The notes below the pieces were generated by a model, which saw nothing but the letters and a program-made list of their open reading frames with translations, searched no databases and was not told where the DNA came from. The translations under genes were made by a program, and so were the position numbers. From Smittium culicis (taxonomy: Eukaryota; Kickxellomycota; Harpellomycetes; Harpellales; Legeriomycetaceae), in NCBI GenBank assembly GCA_001970855.1, contig LSSN01001628.1:1-21560 (forward strand): a DNA stretch of 21,560 nt. Reading direction: 5' to 3'. Position 1 is the stretch's first letter. Each line of letters starts with the position of its first letter. Shown in pieces: positions 1 through 9,160 of the stretch.

Positions 1-102
1 TATCGACTTCTACAAATATATTCGATTCTTACTCAATCTCCATCACCCTATTTAACATTCCATTACCTCTGGAGTCAGCGTATTACTACCTATTTGCTCA
101 CA
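1..102 (+). promoter_or_regulatory. 5' flank / leader of FCF1
   Basis: This is AT-rich sequence directly upstream of the FCF1 start codon. It must contain the 5' UTR and probably part of the promoter. I see no convincing TATA box or other defined element, so the label rests on position only. Confidence 0.4.
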
Positions 103-1219
103 ATGGTCAGTATTAAATTTCCACCTATTTATGCTATTTCAATAATTCAATCCTCGTTATTTATACTTTCCCCCACCCTAATATCACATCAACAAATCTT
201 ACTCAATTAAGCCGCTAAAATTTTTTTAATTTTAGGGAAAAGCTAAAAAAACAAGAAAATTTGCTGAAAAAAAACGCTTCATCAGCCCCACCGACCCAAG
301 ACTGTAATTTTCTATTATCTTATCTTGTTTCTTTCCTATAACTATATACCTTTTCAATTGACGATTTATATAAACTTTGAAAAAATTACGATGTCTTTTA
401 CTTAAATTTTCTTCTCTAAATTTATTATTATTTGTAGTAAAAAAACTCAAGAGAAACAAAAAGAAAAATCTGAAAAGGAAAAAAGTCAAGTTGTTCGCCA
501 TGTGTAAGCACCACTATAATTTTTATACTGCCTTCTTGCCTCATTTTTTATTCTTTTTATAATAACTCTTATTCATTTCTCCTATTCTGTAGACAACAAG
601 AGGCTTCGTCACTTTTTTTTAAATACAATTCTGCACTTGGCCCTCCTTACCATATAATTGTAGATACAAATTTTATAAACTTCTCAATCCAAAATAGACT
701 AGAATTAGTCAAAGCAATGATGGACTGTCTTTATGCAAAATGTATTTAATATCAATACCTATATCGCCTATTCTTGAGCTTTCCATACTTCTTATACTTA
801 TATTTATTTAACATCTTTATATTTCTCCTTTCAACAGGCATACCTGTCATTACTGATTGTGTTTTGGCTGAGCTCGAAAAACTCGGACCTAAATACAGGA
901 TAGCTTTAAGAATCGCAAGAGATCCTAGATTTGAGAGACTGCCGTGTACTCACAAAGGTACATACGCTGATGACTGTATAGTCCAAAGAGTAACTCAGGT
1001 AAATATAATATTCACATTTCTTATCCCTTAAATTGGTTTTTAACTTTTTAATATATATATATTTTCCCCAACTAGCATCGTTGTTATATTGTAGCAACAT
1101 GTGATAGAGATCTTAAACGGAGATTAAGAAAAATTCCCGGAATTCCGATTATGTACATATCAAGCCATAAGTATACTATAGAGAGATTGCCAGAAGCATA
1201 TGGTGCCCCAAAAACTTAA
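103..1219 (+). CDS. FCF1: Fcf1/Utp24, PIN-domain nuclease of the small-subunit processome (six exons)
   Basis: Fcf1 (Utp24) is a nucleolar PIN-domain endonuclease of the SSU processome, needed for early pre-18S rRNA cleavages. Exons are 103-105, 236-303, 438-503, 593-741, 838-998 and 1076-1219; introns are 130, 134, 89, 96 and 77 bp, all GT-AG. Together they give 196 residues, against about 198 in human. The start is the ATG at 103, which is the whole first coding exon: it is followed directly by GTCAGT, and exon 2 opens with the family N-terminus GKAKKTRKF. The next segment is lysine- and glutamate-rich (about 25-45). The PIN domain follows, with [10 protein letters not shown] (D70), [13 protein letters not shown] (D102, E107), HKGTYADDC (D140, D141) and [10 protein letters not shown] (D159, D161). 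The C-terminus is YGAPKT. All junctions keep frame and no key acidic residue is missing. Family assignment is very sure; exon borders are inferred by eye. Confidence 0.96.
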
Positions 1220-1281
1220 GCTTTTCTCCACTCTTTTTTTTTTTTTAAACTATCAGCACTCACTACTTTTCTATAGCTCTT

Positions 1282-1287
1282 AATAAA
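1282..1287 (+). terminator. AATAAA polyadenylation signal for FCF1
   Basis: An exact AATAAA lies about 63 bp after the FCF1 stop codon, beyond a T13 run (1234-1246). The position suits cleavage and polyadenylation of the FCF1 mRNA. In sequence this AT-rich the hexamer could also occur by chance. Confidence 0.55.
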
Positions 1288-1621
1288 CTTTGTTAATAGT
1301 TATATTTATAATCAAGTAAGATTTATACCAAGAAAATTTAGCTCGAATAAAAATATATTCATAACCAGTAAGGTTTTTATTTGCACTATTTTAAACTTCC
1401 TGGGGTTTAATAGTTCAAATTAACATTGGTTAAAGAGTTATCAATATGCATGTAATTATTTGTTTTAAAATTCAATATAGTTATTCTCAAATTACATTTA
1501 TTCACATAAACGGCCTTTTCAAGTATGTTTGTTCATTTAGTTAATCTGCACATAATTAGGATCATATATACGAGTAGACGGGTCTTATATATCACACGAA
1601 AAATCAATTGTCACAGAACCC

Positions 1622-1938
1622 TTAAAAATGGTTCCAAGGCATAAATTTCTCCTCGTTTTTACGTTGCTCTAAATACAGTTTTTGCAATTTTACTAAAGTC
1701 TCTTGATCAGATAGTATCGTTTGATCTCTGTTATTATAAAATAAATAAAAATAGGGGTTTTTAAAAGCATTTAATCCATTTGACTTTTTGAGTCATCATT
1801 AGTTGGATAGATCAAAGGATAGCCATGTATCTATCTTGTTGAAATGTAAAAAGTGATTAGCTGATGATAAGAAAACATATTGCGTTGCCATCCTTCCTCA
1901 ATGGCAGGGTTCAAATCAGGTACCCGCGTACAATCAAA
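1622..1938 (-). CDS. Probable last two exons of an unidentified minus-strand gene
   Basis: Read on the minus strand, 1727-1622 encodes 34 residues after a split codon and stops at TAA. The peptide looks natural, with the stretch LVKLQKLYLEQRKNEEKF and a C-terminus MPWNHF. It is preceded by an acceptor TAACAG. A second block, 1938-1877, encodes 20 residues including VPDLNPAIEEGWQRN and ends at a possible donor GTTTTC. Joining the two keeps frame across a 149-bp intron that contains CTAAT, a plausible branch site. The upstream acceptor (AAATCAAG) is weak. I do not recognise the protein. Charged, helical text of this kind is unlike the surrounding intergenic DNA, and the gene would converge tail-to-tail with FCF1. 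It could instead be a decayed gene fragment. Confidence 0.45.
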
Positions 1939-1982
1939 CTTGATTTAATATACATTTCACGAAAAATATTTCCATGATACTA

Positions 1983-2150
1983 TTAAAAGAAAGTATAAAG
2001 TTTCGTGATTTTTAATGGGAGATGTGAGATGTGAGATGTGAGATGTTTAGTCTGTCTAGTTTTACCAAATTTAAAGATATAACTTTTTTTTGTGAGAATT
2101 TGTAAAATACTCTTGTTGATGCGATTAAAGGCACATTTTGAAATTTTCAT
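1983..2150 (-). CDS. Small ORF, possible 5' exon of the same minus-strand gene
   Basis: A 55-residue frame starts at ATG (2150-2148) with MKISKCAFNRINKSILQIL, which is basic and could be a targeting leader. It then passes through a tandem repeat that gives a histidine- and serine-rich tail, and stops at 1983. A donor-like GTAAAAC inside it, followed by a pyrimidine-rich stretch, could splice it to the exon at 1938. Nothing proves this; a chance ORF is equally possible. Confidence 0.2.
   Translation of the reverse strand: MKISKCAFNRINKSILQILTKKSYIFKFGKTRQTKHLTSHISHLPLKITKLYTFF
2020..2046 (+). repeat. 7-bp minisatellite, AGATGTG x 3.9
   Basis: Nearly four perfect head-to-tail copies of AGATGTG. 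On the minus strand this reads as a pyrimidine-rich CACATCT tract, which would suit the 3' half of an intron if the minus-strand gene model is right. Confidence 0.95.
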
Positions 2151-2220
2151 GTGGTATTAAAAAAAGTAATTTGCCTAAATATGATGCTCTAATCTCCAAA
2201 AAATCTACAGTTTCCTATAA

Positions 2221-2402
2221 CCCTTTCACGAGCAGTAGGCTATTATTGATTCTCCAAATATAGCCAACAATGTTCAATAAAAGTATTTTAATTCCTAGAT
2301 TCATTCATATACTGGTTTATTGTGGAATAATAACAAATAATAAATATACTTATAAACCATAAGCGAATCCATAATTTTTTTAGATAGTTGAACGGGAGCG
2401 GG
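2221..2402 (+). mobile_element. MITE copy A (piggyBac-like, 182 bp)
   Basis: The element starts CCCTTTCACGAGCAGTAGG and ends GAACGGGAGCGGG, followed by TTAA (2403-2406); the left flank is ATAA, one change from TTAA. It shares its start, the CCAAATAT block, a TGGTTTATTGT block and a TATAAACCATAAGCGAATC block with the copy at 20621-20809. Short size, CCC...GGG ends and TTAA-type flanks are hallmarks of non-autonomous piggyBac elements. It encodes nothing. Confidence 0.7.
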
Positions 2403-2419
2403 TTAACTAGTTTTTTTAA

Positions 2420-2610
2420 CCCATTCCGGGGCAAGCACTATTAAACTTATTTAAAATTTTTAATTGAATAATCTATTTTATATTCATTTGTTTTTGGATA
2501 TTAATAATTTGTACTGCCAGTAATTTATTACTTATTATATTTATTTATCATTCTGTCGTATGGTTGGATATTTTTGATAGTTCTAAAAAGGCCAACCAGC
2601 CCTGAAAGAG
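2420..2610 (-). mobile_element. MITE copy B (piggyBac-like, 191 bp)
   Basis: The element is bounded by perfect TTAA on both sides (2416-2419 and 2611-2614). Read on the minus strand it starts CTCTTTCAGGGCTGGTTGGC, and the plus-strand end starts CCCATTCCGGGGC, giving imperfect inverted ends. The minus-strand interior (CTATCAAAAATATCCAACC) parallels ATTCTCCAAATATAGCCAAC of copy A. It is more diverged than copies A and D. Confidence 0.6.
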
Positions 2611-2624
2611 TTAATCAACTTTAT

Positions 2625-2812
2625 ACCTTTCCCGTGTAACACTTTTAAAAAAACCAAACTTAATGATTTGTTTGTATTTAAAAGAAATTGTATTATTTGC
2701 TGTAAAAAATTGTTTAAGCCAATAATATATAATATCTGAAATTAAAATATTTTTGTCGAAATCAATTGGTCTGATTTGGCAGAAAAAAATCATACCACTG
2801 ATCGTTATAGGG
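2625..2812 (-). mobile_element. MITE copy C (piggyBac-like, 188 bp)
   Basis: The element is bounded by TTAT at 2621-2624 and again at 2813-2816. On the minus strand it starts CCCTATAACGATCAG and shares CTGCCAAATCAG and ATTGGCTTA with the corresponding positions of copy D. Its other end reads ACCTTTCCCGTG. A 60-codon minus-strand frame that crosses it is a by-product of the element, not a gene. Confidence 0.55.
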
Positions 2813-2816
2813 TTAT

Positions 2817-3207
2817 AAACTATAACTCTTTAAGCTTAAAAACACCCCCTTCAATCAGAACCCCGTAATAGGAAATGAATGATACCAAATGCTTATTGGC
2901 CATTAAAAAGTTAATTAAAAATATCAATTGGTTTTTATTTGCTAGTAGATTCAATAAAAAGCTGGGGATTTAGTCAATTAGAACCATTAGGATCACAACC
3001 ATAAAGAAGAGATTACGAATCTTTTAAAAAGGATCACATTCATATACAACATATTCACCTAATTGAATAAAACTACTTTGTATTGTGATTATCTGGTTAC
3101 GTTACAATTTTTTTTTATTATAGATAATATATTCTTGATTTTTTTTTATTTTTGATGAAATTTCTTATTTAATTAGTAAAACATTTTAATTGTTATATGT
3201 AAATATT
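2817..3207. other. Gene-free AT-rich spacer
   Basis: About 390 bp between the MITE cluster and the LINE. I see no long reading frame, RNA gene or clear repeat, only short homopolymer runs such as T9 and T8 near 3110-3150. Confidence 0.5.
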
Positions 3208-3219
3208 AAAAAAGAAAGG

Positions 3220-3244
3220 AAAAGAAAAGAAAAGAAAAGAAAAG
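3220..3244 (+). repeat. (AAAAG)5 microsatellite, possible LINE 3' tail
   Basis: Five perfect AAAAG units. On the strand of the LINE this is (CTTTT)n immediately after the recognisable C-terminal and 3' UTR sequence. Some LINEs end in short simple repeats, so it may mark the 3' end; an independent microsatellite is also possible. Confidence 0.9.
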
Positions 3245-3429
3245 TTGCCCTATTATATTGTACCAAATTGATTAAATTTAATTTTCATCAACTCACACTT
3301 TTCAATAAAAAGTCAAAGGTTTCATATTAAGAGTCATGTTTTGTTGAAAATATAGAGCGTATATGTTATAAAGTTTTGTACTATAAGGTCCATGACCATT
3401 GTTTTCCATATTTTGAAAAGATTTTCTGA

Positions 3430-4472
3430 GTATAATCTTACATTAGATAGAGAGCCCTCTACCATCGCTCTGTGCACGCTCCATATACTAGTGCGTGTAG
3501 AACCTTAATATTGGGGGGGTTTTTTTTCGAACATATTTAATCCGCTATATATTTGATTAGTTAAATTCGAATTTTCTCTTTCTATTCTTTCGGCTGAATT
3601 TTCACTTAAATAATTTATTACCATTTTCCAAAACCCTTTTATCCTTGGGCATTAGGTATAGATATGTTTTGTATCCTCATCTTCGCTTGAGCAATAGTTA
3701 CACTTATACTTTCTTTGATTGTTTTAATAGTACTTGTTTAGTTTGTAAGAGTTCGCTGTTGCTCCTCTATAAAGCAACCACAGATGAATTATTATTTTAA
3801 TGTCTATTTTTAATTTGTATAGTTTAATATAGTCTATATTTATTGAGTTTTCGGGTATACCCAAGTCTTTCCAATTTATATCTATTATTTTTTGGTCATA
3901 TATATTTTCCAATTTTGTTTTCACACCTTTTTTACTGGTTTCTTCTAATTTCTTTTCTCCACACAAAATTATATGCTTTGGAATTTTAATTTCTTTATTA
4001 TCGGACAATTCGTTTTTTTATTATTTCCAGAATGTCTGATTTTGTTTTAAATTTTATTATTCTATTTTCTATACATATTATATACATTTTAAACCTATTT
4101 TCATTCTCATAATTATATGCATACTCTTAAAATGGTTATAGAATATTGATTTTTTCCTTTTTTAGTCTTGTAAATCTGATTTAATTATTTTCGTTGCTAG
4201 AAAATTAACAAAATTTATATCGATCTTCCCAAGCTTTTTTTTTCCCCATGATACTTGGTCCATATAATTTATACTCAGTGTTTCTAATGCTATTTTGTAT
4301 TGCTTTTACAAAAAAAGTATTGTTTTTTTTTTACAGCTTTTAAATTATCAAAAAATAAATCTTGAATGTTTATTTTACCCTTTCCATAAGATTTGAGGCT
4401 ACCTATATTTTGCCTCATAGCTTCGTTTGACATTTCGCTCCAAATTTTTTCTTTGCATATTTTATCCTTCAA
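3430..4472 (-). pseudogene. LINE ORF2 C-terminal region with CCHC zinc motif (broken)
   Basis: From 4472 the frames give KIWSEMSNEAMRQN and a later piece with IIIHLWLLYRGATANSYKL (4008-3724). This matches the tryptophan- and leucine-rich stretch before the terminal zinc motif in L1/Tx1-type elements. Next comes CNYCSSEDEDTKHIYT, a stop and then CP, which is C-x2-C-x8-H-x4-C with one stop inside. After it come WKMVINYL and, near 3500-3450, KVLHALVYGACTERW. At least four stops or shifts separate these blocks. The zinc motif is thought to bind RNA or DNA during target-primed insertion. Confidence 0.7.
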
Positions 4473-4849
4473 CCATTTTAGAAAGATATTATTGCTTCGG
4501 GATTCAATATCTAATCATCCCATTCCACCGCATTTTTTATTTTTTTTTAAATTGTCATATGATACGTTACTTTTCCCATTTTTCCAAATAAATTTGGACA
4601 TTATTTTTTCAATGTTGAGAATGAATTTTTTTTCAAATGGAATAAAATGAGACATTTACTATAGTTTGGATAGCAGTATACTATTTTATAGCAGTATTTT
4701 CCCTCCCAATGACCTTTTTCTATCTCTCCGATCATATATATTGTATTTTATTTTGCTGAAAGCTGCTTTTTTGTTTGCATTATGTTCAATAACATACATG
4801 TTAAAATAAAACCTTAAGTATTTATATTATTATTCACCCTCCTTCGTTT

Positions 4850-5805
4850 TCCCCAGAATGTTAATTGGTTTTTCAACATTACCTAATTTTATTATCTCTG
4901 TCTTATTTGGATTAAATTTTGCTCCAGATGCTTCACAGCGCAGTTTCAAAAGAATTTTTGTGTTTATGGTGTCATCATTATCTTTTATGCAAATCGAAAT
5001 GTCTTCTACATATTCTAGTGTTTTTATATTTCAGTTATCATTAAATTTACCTTTAATTTTTTTAACATTAGTAGCACCGGTTCAATTAAAATGTTATACA
5101 GCAGTGGATACAAAGGGTCGGCTTGCTGTAAGCCTTTTGACACATCTACGAAGCTTGTTTGACTTTTTTTCTATTTTAATTCTTGATTTATTATGTTTGT
5201 ATAAAAATTTTATTACTCTATTAAATTATTTAGTAACTCCGAATTTTTCAATACACTTAAAGAGATAATCTCATTCAACTCTATTGTACACTTTCTCATG
5301 GTCTAATTGAATTCAGTAACCTTTAATGCGCTCTGAGCTATTGCTAGAAAGTTTATTTAGAATATGATAAAGTGGCTACATTATCAAAAATAGATCTACC
5401 TTTAATAAATCCTATCTGGTGTTCACCTACCATTCCTTTTAATGTTTTCGGAAATCTATTAGCAAGAATTTTTGTGATAATTTTTTTATCACAATCAATT
5501 ATAATTATTTGCCTCCAATTCCTAATATCTTTTCAATCTTCTTTTTTAGGTAATATAATAATGTTCGCTCAGCTATTAAAATCATTCCATTTTTCAATTT
5601 CTAATTGGCTATTGAATATTTTTTCTAGGATTTTTGATATTATCTCTTTATATGGTTTATAAAATTCGTATGTTAGTCCAGATAGACCAGGCGATATATT
5701 ATTTATACTTTCCTCAATCACATCTTCTATTTCTTTAGCTGTAACCGATATAACCAGAGATTCTTTTTGTTTGAGGCTCAACTTTTTTTCTGTATTTTTG
5801 AGCAT
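4850..5805 (-). pseudogene. LINE reverse transcriptase domain (broken, catalytic residues altered)
   Basis: Recognisable blocks in order are INNISPGLSGLTYEFYK (fingers), KIITKILANRF, GEHQIGFIKGRSIFDN, LDHEKVYNRVE followed by a stop where tryptophan is usual, SKGLQQADPLYPLLYNI, and EYVEDISICIKDNDD followed by ASGAKFNPNKTEII. The usual YxDD pair reads YVED, the usual AYD after the first aspartate block reads VYN, and the usual QGDP reads QADP. Reading needs several frame changes. The family copies RNA into DNA at a nicked target; this copy cannot. Confidence 0.85.
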
Positions 5806-5874
5806 TATTGTTTGTGATTCACTATCTGTCCTACTCTTTGTAAGTAAGTTCGAATAAAACCCGCATACTATCCT

Positions 5875-6153
5875 TTAAATGCTATTATAGCCATTTACTA
5901 CATTTTTATTTTCATCGTACATCTCTTCAACTCGCTTTACTATTTTATTTTTTTTGATTAGTCTAAAAAAATACTTTGAAGATCTTTCACCAAATTCACA
6001 CCATTTGCCCCTCGATCTCGCTATTAATCCATTTATCCTATTAGTTTGTAAATTTCTAAGGTTGGATTTTTTCAATTCTACATCCATTATTGATGAATCA
6101 ACGTTATTGCTCTCTAATATTTTGCTGGATTCTAGATCTATTTCTTTCTGCAT
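5875..6153 (-). pseudogene. LINE ORF2 linker between endonuclease and reverse transcriptase
   Basis: A 92-codon open piece carries RNLQTNRINGLIARSRGKW followed by GERSSKYFFRLIKKNKI. The wording W-x-x-x-GERSSKYFF is typical of the segment just before the reverse transcriptase in L1/Tx1-like LINEs. The shadow frames on the plus strand over this interval are not genes. Confidence 0.8.
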
Positions 6154-6439
6154 AGTTTTAACTCTTTCTGCAAGATTACAATTTTTTCCAAAGTATATGC
6201 TAAACTGTTTTATTTCCTCCTTAAATTTACTCCAATACTCTAAATTATATTCATTTTGGATAAATATGTTTTTAATAATTTTGTTTATGTTTTCAGTGTA
6301 TTTTTTATTTTTTATTTTTGAGTTGTGAACTATTTAATTTCCTCATATGTTCGGAATTATATATTTTTACTAATTATTGTTTATAATTGTTGCAGCTCAT
6401 TTGTGTCTGTAGAATTTTGTGATCCGAGAATAGAACTAT

Positions 6440-7086
6440 CATTAGTTTTAGATTATAATAGTTAATTCTGTGTTTGTTGGGACGAAAATATGATCAAATC
6501 TTGATTTATTTCACTAGTTTTTACCCATGTAAAACCTGGATTATTTTTTCTTAATTGATTCCAAGCGTTTGAAACATCCATTGAGTCAATTAGTGGTTGT
6601 AAAATTTTCAAATCGCTTTCATTCGTTCTTGGAGGCCTCCTATATAGATATTTATTTTCTACCATATTAAAATATCATACAATTATATTGTTTTTTTTGT
6701 TATTTTTGATTTTAGGCTACATATTGTTAACACATTTTTTCCATTCTTTTAAGTTAAATTGTAAATAAAATATGTATATTTCAATTTCATGTTCAAATAT
6801 CTGTAGATTTACTAACATTATTCTTCCATAATCATATATTTTATGGTTTTTTATAATTATTTCATCGATATTTATTGATATTTCTGTATGTTTTTTTAAA
6901 AATAATTGGTTCTCCAGTGATTTTTTTCCACATTTCGGTGTCGTTTTGCTTTATATGTATTTCTTGCAGGAATATTATTTCTGCTCTCATGTCTGTTTTG
7001 AAGTATTTAAATATTTTTTGGAATTTTATGTTACTTTGAATGCCCTTAGCATTCCAGGAAAGTATATTTATTTGTTTTTTTTGCAT
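6440..7086 (-). pseudogene. LINE ORF2 endonuclease domain (broken)
   Basis: The frame from ATG at 7086 reads MQKKQINILSWNAKGIQS and then IIFLQEIHI, holding the N and E residues expected near the start of an exonuclease-endonuclease-phosphatase fold. After a broken stretch, 6680-6462 reads IV-stop-YFNMVENKYLYRRPPR and later NNPGFTWVKT. The usual GDFN motif has become stop-YFN, so the catalytic aspartate is lost. A shifted frame near 6480 reads SRFDHIF, the expected SRIDxI block. This domain would nick the target DNA. Confidence 0.82.
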
Positions 7087-7142
7087 TTTATAATTGTTTG
7101 TTTTTATATTGATTATTATTGTACCTTATTATCCTTATCAAA

Positions 7143-8470
7143 CTAAAGTTCTAAGGGCTGCTCTTGTATAATTTTTTCAATTTCATCTTGTTTTTCTGTT
7201 TCTTGTGAGTTATTTTCCCCCAATGCTATGGTTGCTAACCCTTGAAGTTTGCTACTCTCAGTTAAACTGGATTTGATTTTCTTAATTCTTGCCAATGATT
7301 TTCGTCCTAATATATTTTCAATACTTTATCCTTTTTTTATACCGGATTTTATTCTCTTTTCTATTACTTTAGTTTGTTTGTTTATATTTTTCGTCTCGGT
7401 GTTATTATAATTCAAAAATTTTTTTGCTGAAGAGTAATTATCAATAAATGAAATTTTGCTGCTAGGTTCATTGTATATATTTTCGTTTAATTAACTCTCT
7501 CCAACGCTTTATTTTGTTAAATTTGATTTATTGCGCTTAAATTTAATTTTAATGAGGCAGTTTATGATTAATTATTTCTTTTGGCTGTATTATTTTCTTT
7601 TTGAATTTCGGAAATTTCCGAGATATCACTGTTATTATGTTCATCATTCTCATGATTTATTTCATGGTCTTTTATAAAAACTTTTTTAATATTTCTGCCT
7701 TTTGTTTTCCTGTTTATTTTGATTTTTTTATCCTGTTCGGGACATTTTTTCTTCCAGTGGTCCGATTTTTTACAATATGTACAGATCGGAGGAGATCCTT
7801 TCCACACAAAACTAACTTTTTCTCCACATGGTTCAATATGGCTAGGTATGTCAGTTTTTTTGTCTATTTTTATCAAAAATTTTACATTTTTTGACAAATA
7901 TCTCTCTTTAGACTCATGTTTTAAAATAGTTATATCTATCACTTTTCCTAATTTATTGAGCTCATTATATATATATCTTCAACCAGTTTCCAGACTGTAG
8001 GTTTTCTTAAGGATAAAATTGTAAGTATGCTATACTCTTCTACATATTCATACGTTTCTTGAAACAAGATTCGCTTAAACTCAATTCCGAATATACTTTC
8101 TTTCACTTTAATTACGTCTTCTAGACTCTTGAACTTGTAAATAAGTATTTCCCTTTTCCAATCCATTTCTGGATTCATCGGGATATCTTAAATCCTGTCA
8201 ATAATTTCTTCAGCTTTGGTTTTCCATTGATAATCATAATCTTGTAGCATAAATCCTAGTTTTAGGTCAGAGCTTCCAATGCCCAATATTTTAATCTTGC
8301 TTAGATTCCTCTATAATAATATATCCGATTACCCATACATGTTTGACCTTGTAGTCCTTCTCATACTCTGATACTAATCTCATTTTTTCTTATATTGACA
8401 CATTACCTTTTTTTGCAATCGATGCGTAAGTTTGCTCATCTCCACTGTGGACAGTACTTGGATTAGAATT
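7143..8470 (-). pseudogene. LINE ORF1, gag-like protein with CCHC knuckle (broken)
   Basis: Near 8440 the minus strand reads DEQTYASIAKKGNVSI and then MRLVSEYEKDYKVKHVW, followed by LQDYDYQWKTKAEEIIDRI, a stop, and MNPEMDWKREILIYKF. The piece at 7942-7568 holds CTYCKKSDHWKKKCP, a C-x2-C-x4-H-x4-C zinc knuckle at its residues 54-67, after GEKVSFVWKG. The C-terminus is open from about 7325 to the TAG at 7143 and ends IIQEQPLEL. ORF1 of LINEs binds the element RNA. At least three stops or shifts interrupt the roughly 440-codon reading. Confidence 0.8.
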
Positions 8471-8568
8471 TCATTCTTAAGAGTACCCTTCACTTATTTA
8501 GTAATATATCTAGGGTATTTCCGCTATGCAGATTCGTTTTTGTAATATAATAGTAGTGCTGGTAATAC

Positions 8569-8585
8569 TTTTTTTTTTTTTTTTT
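8569..8585 (+). repeat. T17 homopolymer at the 5' border of the LINE
   Basis: Seventeen T in a row. On the LINE strand it is A17 directly upstream of the LINE 5' end, as if the LINE sat behind the poly(A) tail of another minus-strand retrocopy. I could not identify such an element in 8586-9090. Confidence 0.85.
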
Positions 8586-8956
8586 CAGATTCAATTTATT
8601 ATAGTTAAGTTCTTTTTTAAAATTTATTGATTGGTCAATTTAAAAAAAGACTAGTTTTCTTAAGAGAATTTTTTTTTATATTCATGATATTATTTCTTCG
8701 CTATTTTTTGTGAATGGTGATTATTGTATCTTGATTAGATATTTTAATTGTTAATGCTGAAGATCAAGAATATATGATTCATTAAATCTAATTTAGTTAA
8801 AACTTAGCATTATTTATTTTTAGTTACTTGTAAGAACTATTATAATAAATAGAAACTAAAGAATATTCAGTTTGAACTATAGATAATAATGGATGTGCAC
8901 TGTAAATTTTTTGATCAATTTTATCACTGTATTTATTCTATATTTTTAGACCTTTT
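8586..8956. other. Gene-free AT-rich spacer
   Basis: Nothing recognisable on either strand: no frame of useful length, no motif and no clear repeat. Confidence 0.5.
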
Positions 8957-9012
8957 CTGTGAATTCCAGGGAACCTTCTGGATTTGACCAATAGACGCCT
9001 GGATATTCACAG
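8957..9012. other. Hairpin: 14-bp stem with one-base bulge
   Basis: The left arm CTGTGAATTCCAGG (8957-8970) pairs with the right arm CCTGGATATTCACAG (8998-9012) with a single unpaired base, leaving a 27-nt loop. The arms are much richer in G and C than their surroundings. It lies about 85 bp before a TATA-like box. It could be a recombination footprint, an RNA structure or the ends of a tiny inverted repeat. Confidence 0.7.
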
Positions 9013-9097
9013 ACAATATATAACTCACCATAAACAAAAAAAATTTTTTTATTGTTTTGTTTTAACTTCTTTTATTATTTCAATATTTTCCGGATCC

Positions 9098-9105
9098 TAT
9101 ATAAA
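9098..9105 (+). promoter_or_regulatory. TATA-like box TATATAAA
   Basis: TATATAAA followed by GGCGG, 20 bp before an ATG at 9125. The GC-rich step right after it and the open frame downstream make a promoter role possible, but 20 bp is short for TATA to start codon. Confidence 0.3.
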
Positions 9106-9160
9106 GGCGGAAAGGCCCTGATACATGGTTTCGGCGACTTTTCAAGCTTTTATTTTTTGA

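Larger units (their letters stand above)
3208..8568 (-). mobile_element. Degenerate LINE retrotransposon, L1/Tx1-like layout, minus strand
   Basis: Pieces of one non-LTR retrotransposon follow each other in the right order on the minus strand over about 5.3 kb. They are ORF1 with a CCHC knuckle, an apurinic-type endonuclease, a linker, reverse transcriptase and a C-terminal CCHC. ORF1 stops at 7143 and the ORF2 start lies at 7086, a spacing of 57 bp. Dozens of stops and shifts break it, so it is inactive. The 3' limit is placed at a (CTTTT)n-rich tail and the 5' limit just inside a T17 run; both limits are inferred and I found no target-site duplication. The clade is judged from motif wording only. 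Confidence 0.88.

Noticed and set aside
232..562. Frames on both strands over the first FCF1 exons
   Set aside because: The spliced FCF1 model explains this stretch fully and keeps the conserved protein in frame.
1857..1930. tRNA-like GGGTTCAAATC with an A-box-like TTAGCTGATG upstream
   Set aside because: The arms around the would-be T loop do not pair and no acceptor stem forms. A very old tRNA-derived SINE cannot be excluded, but the minus-strand exon reading explains part of it better.
4393..8000. Plus-strand frames of 60-136 codons over the LINE
   Set aside because: They are antisense shadows, phenylalanine- and leucine-rich; the minus strand reads as clear endonuclease, reverse transcriptase and zinc-knuckle text over the same bases.
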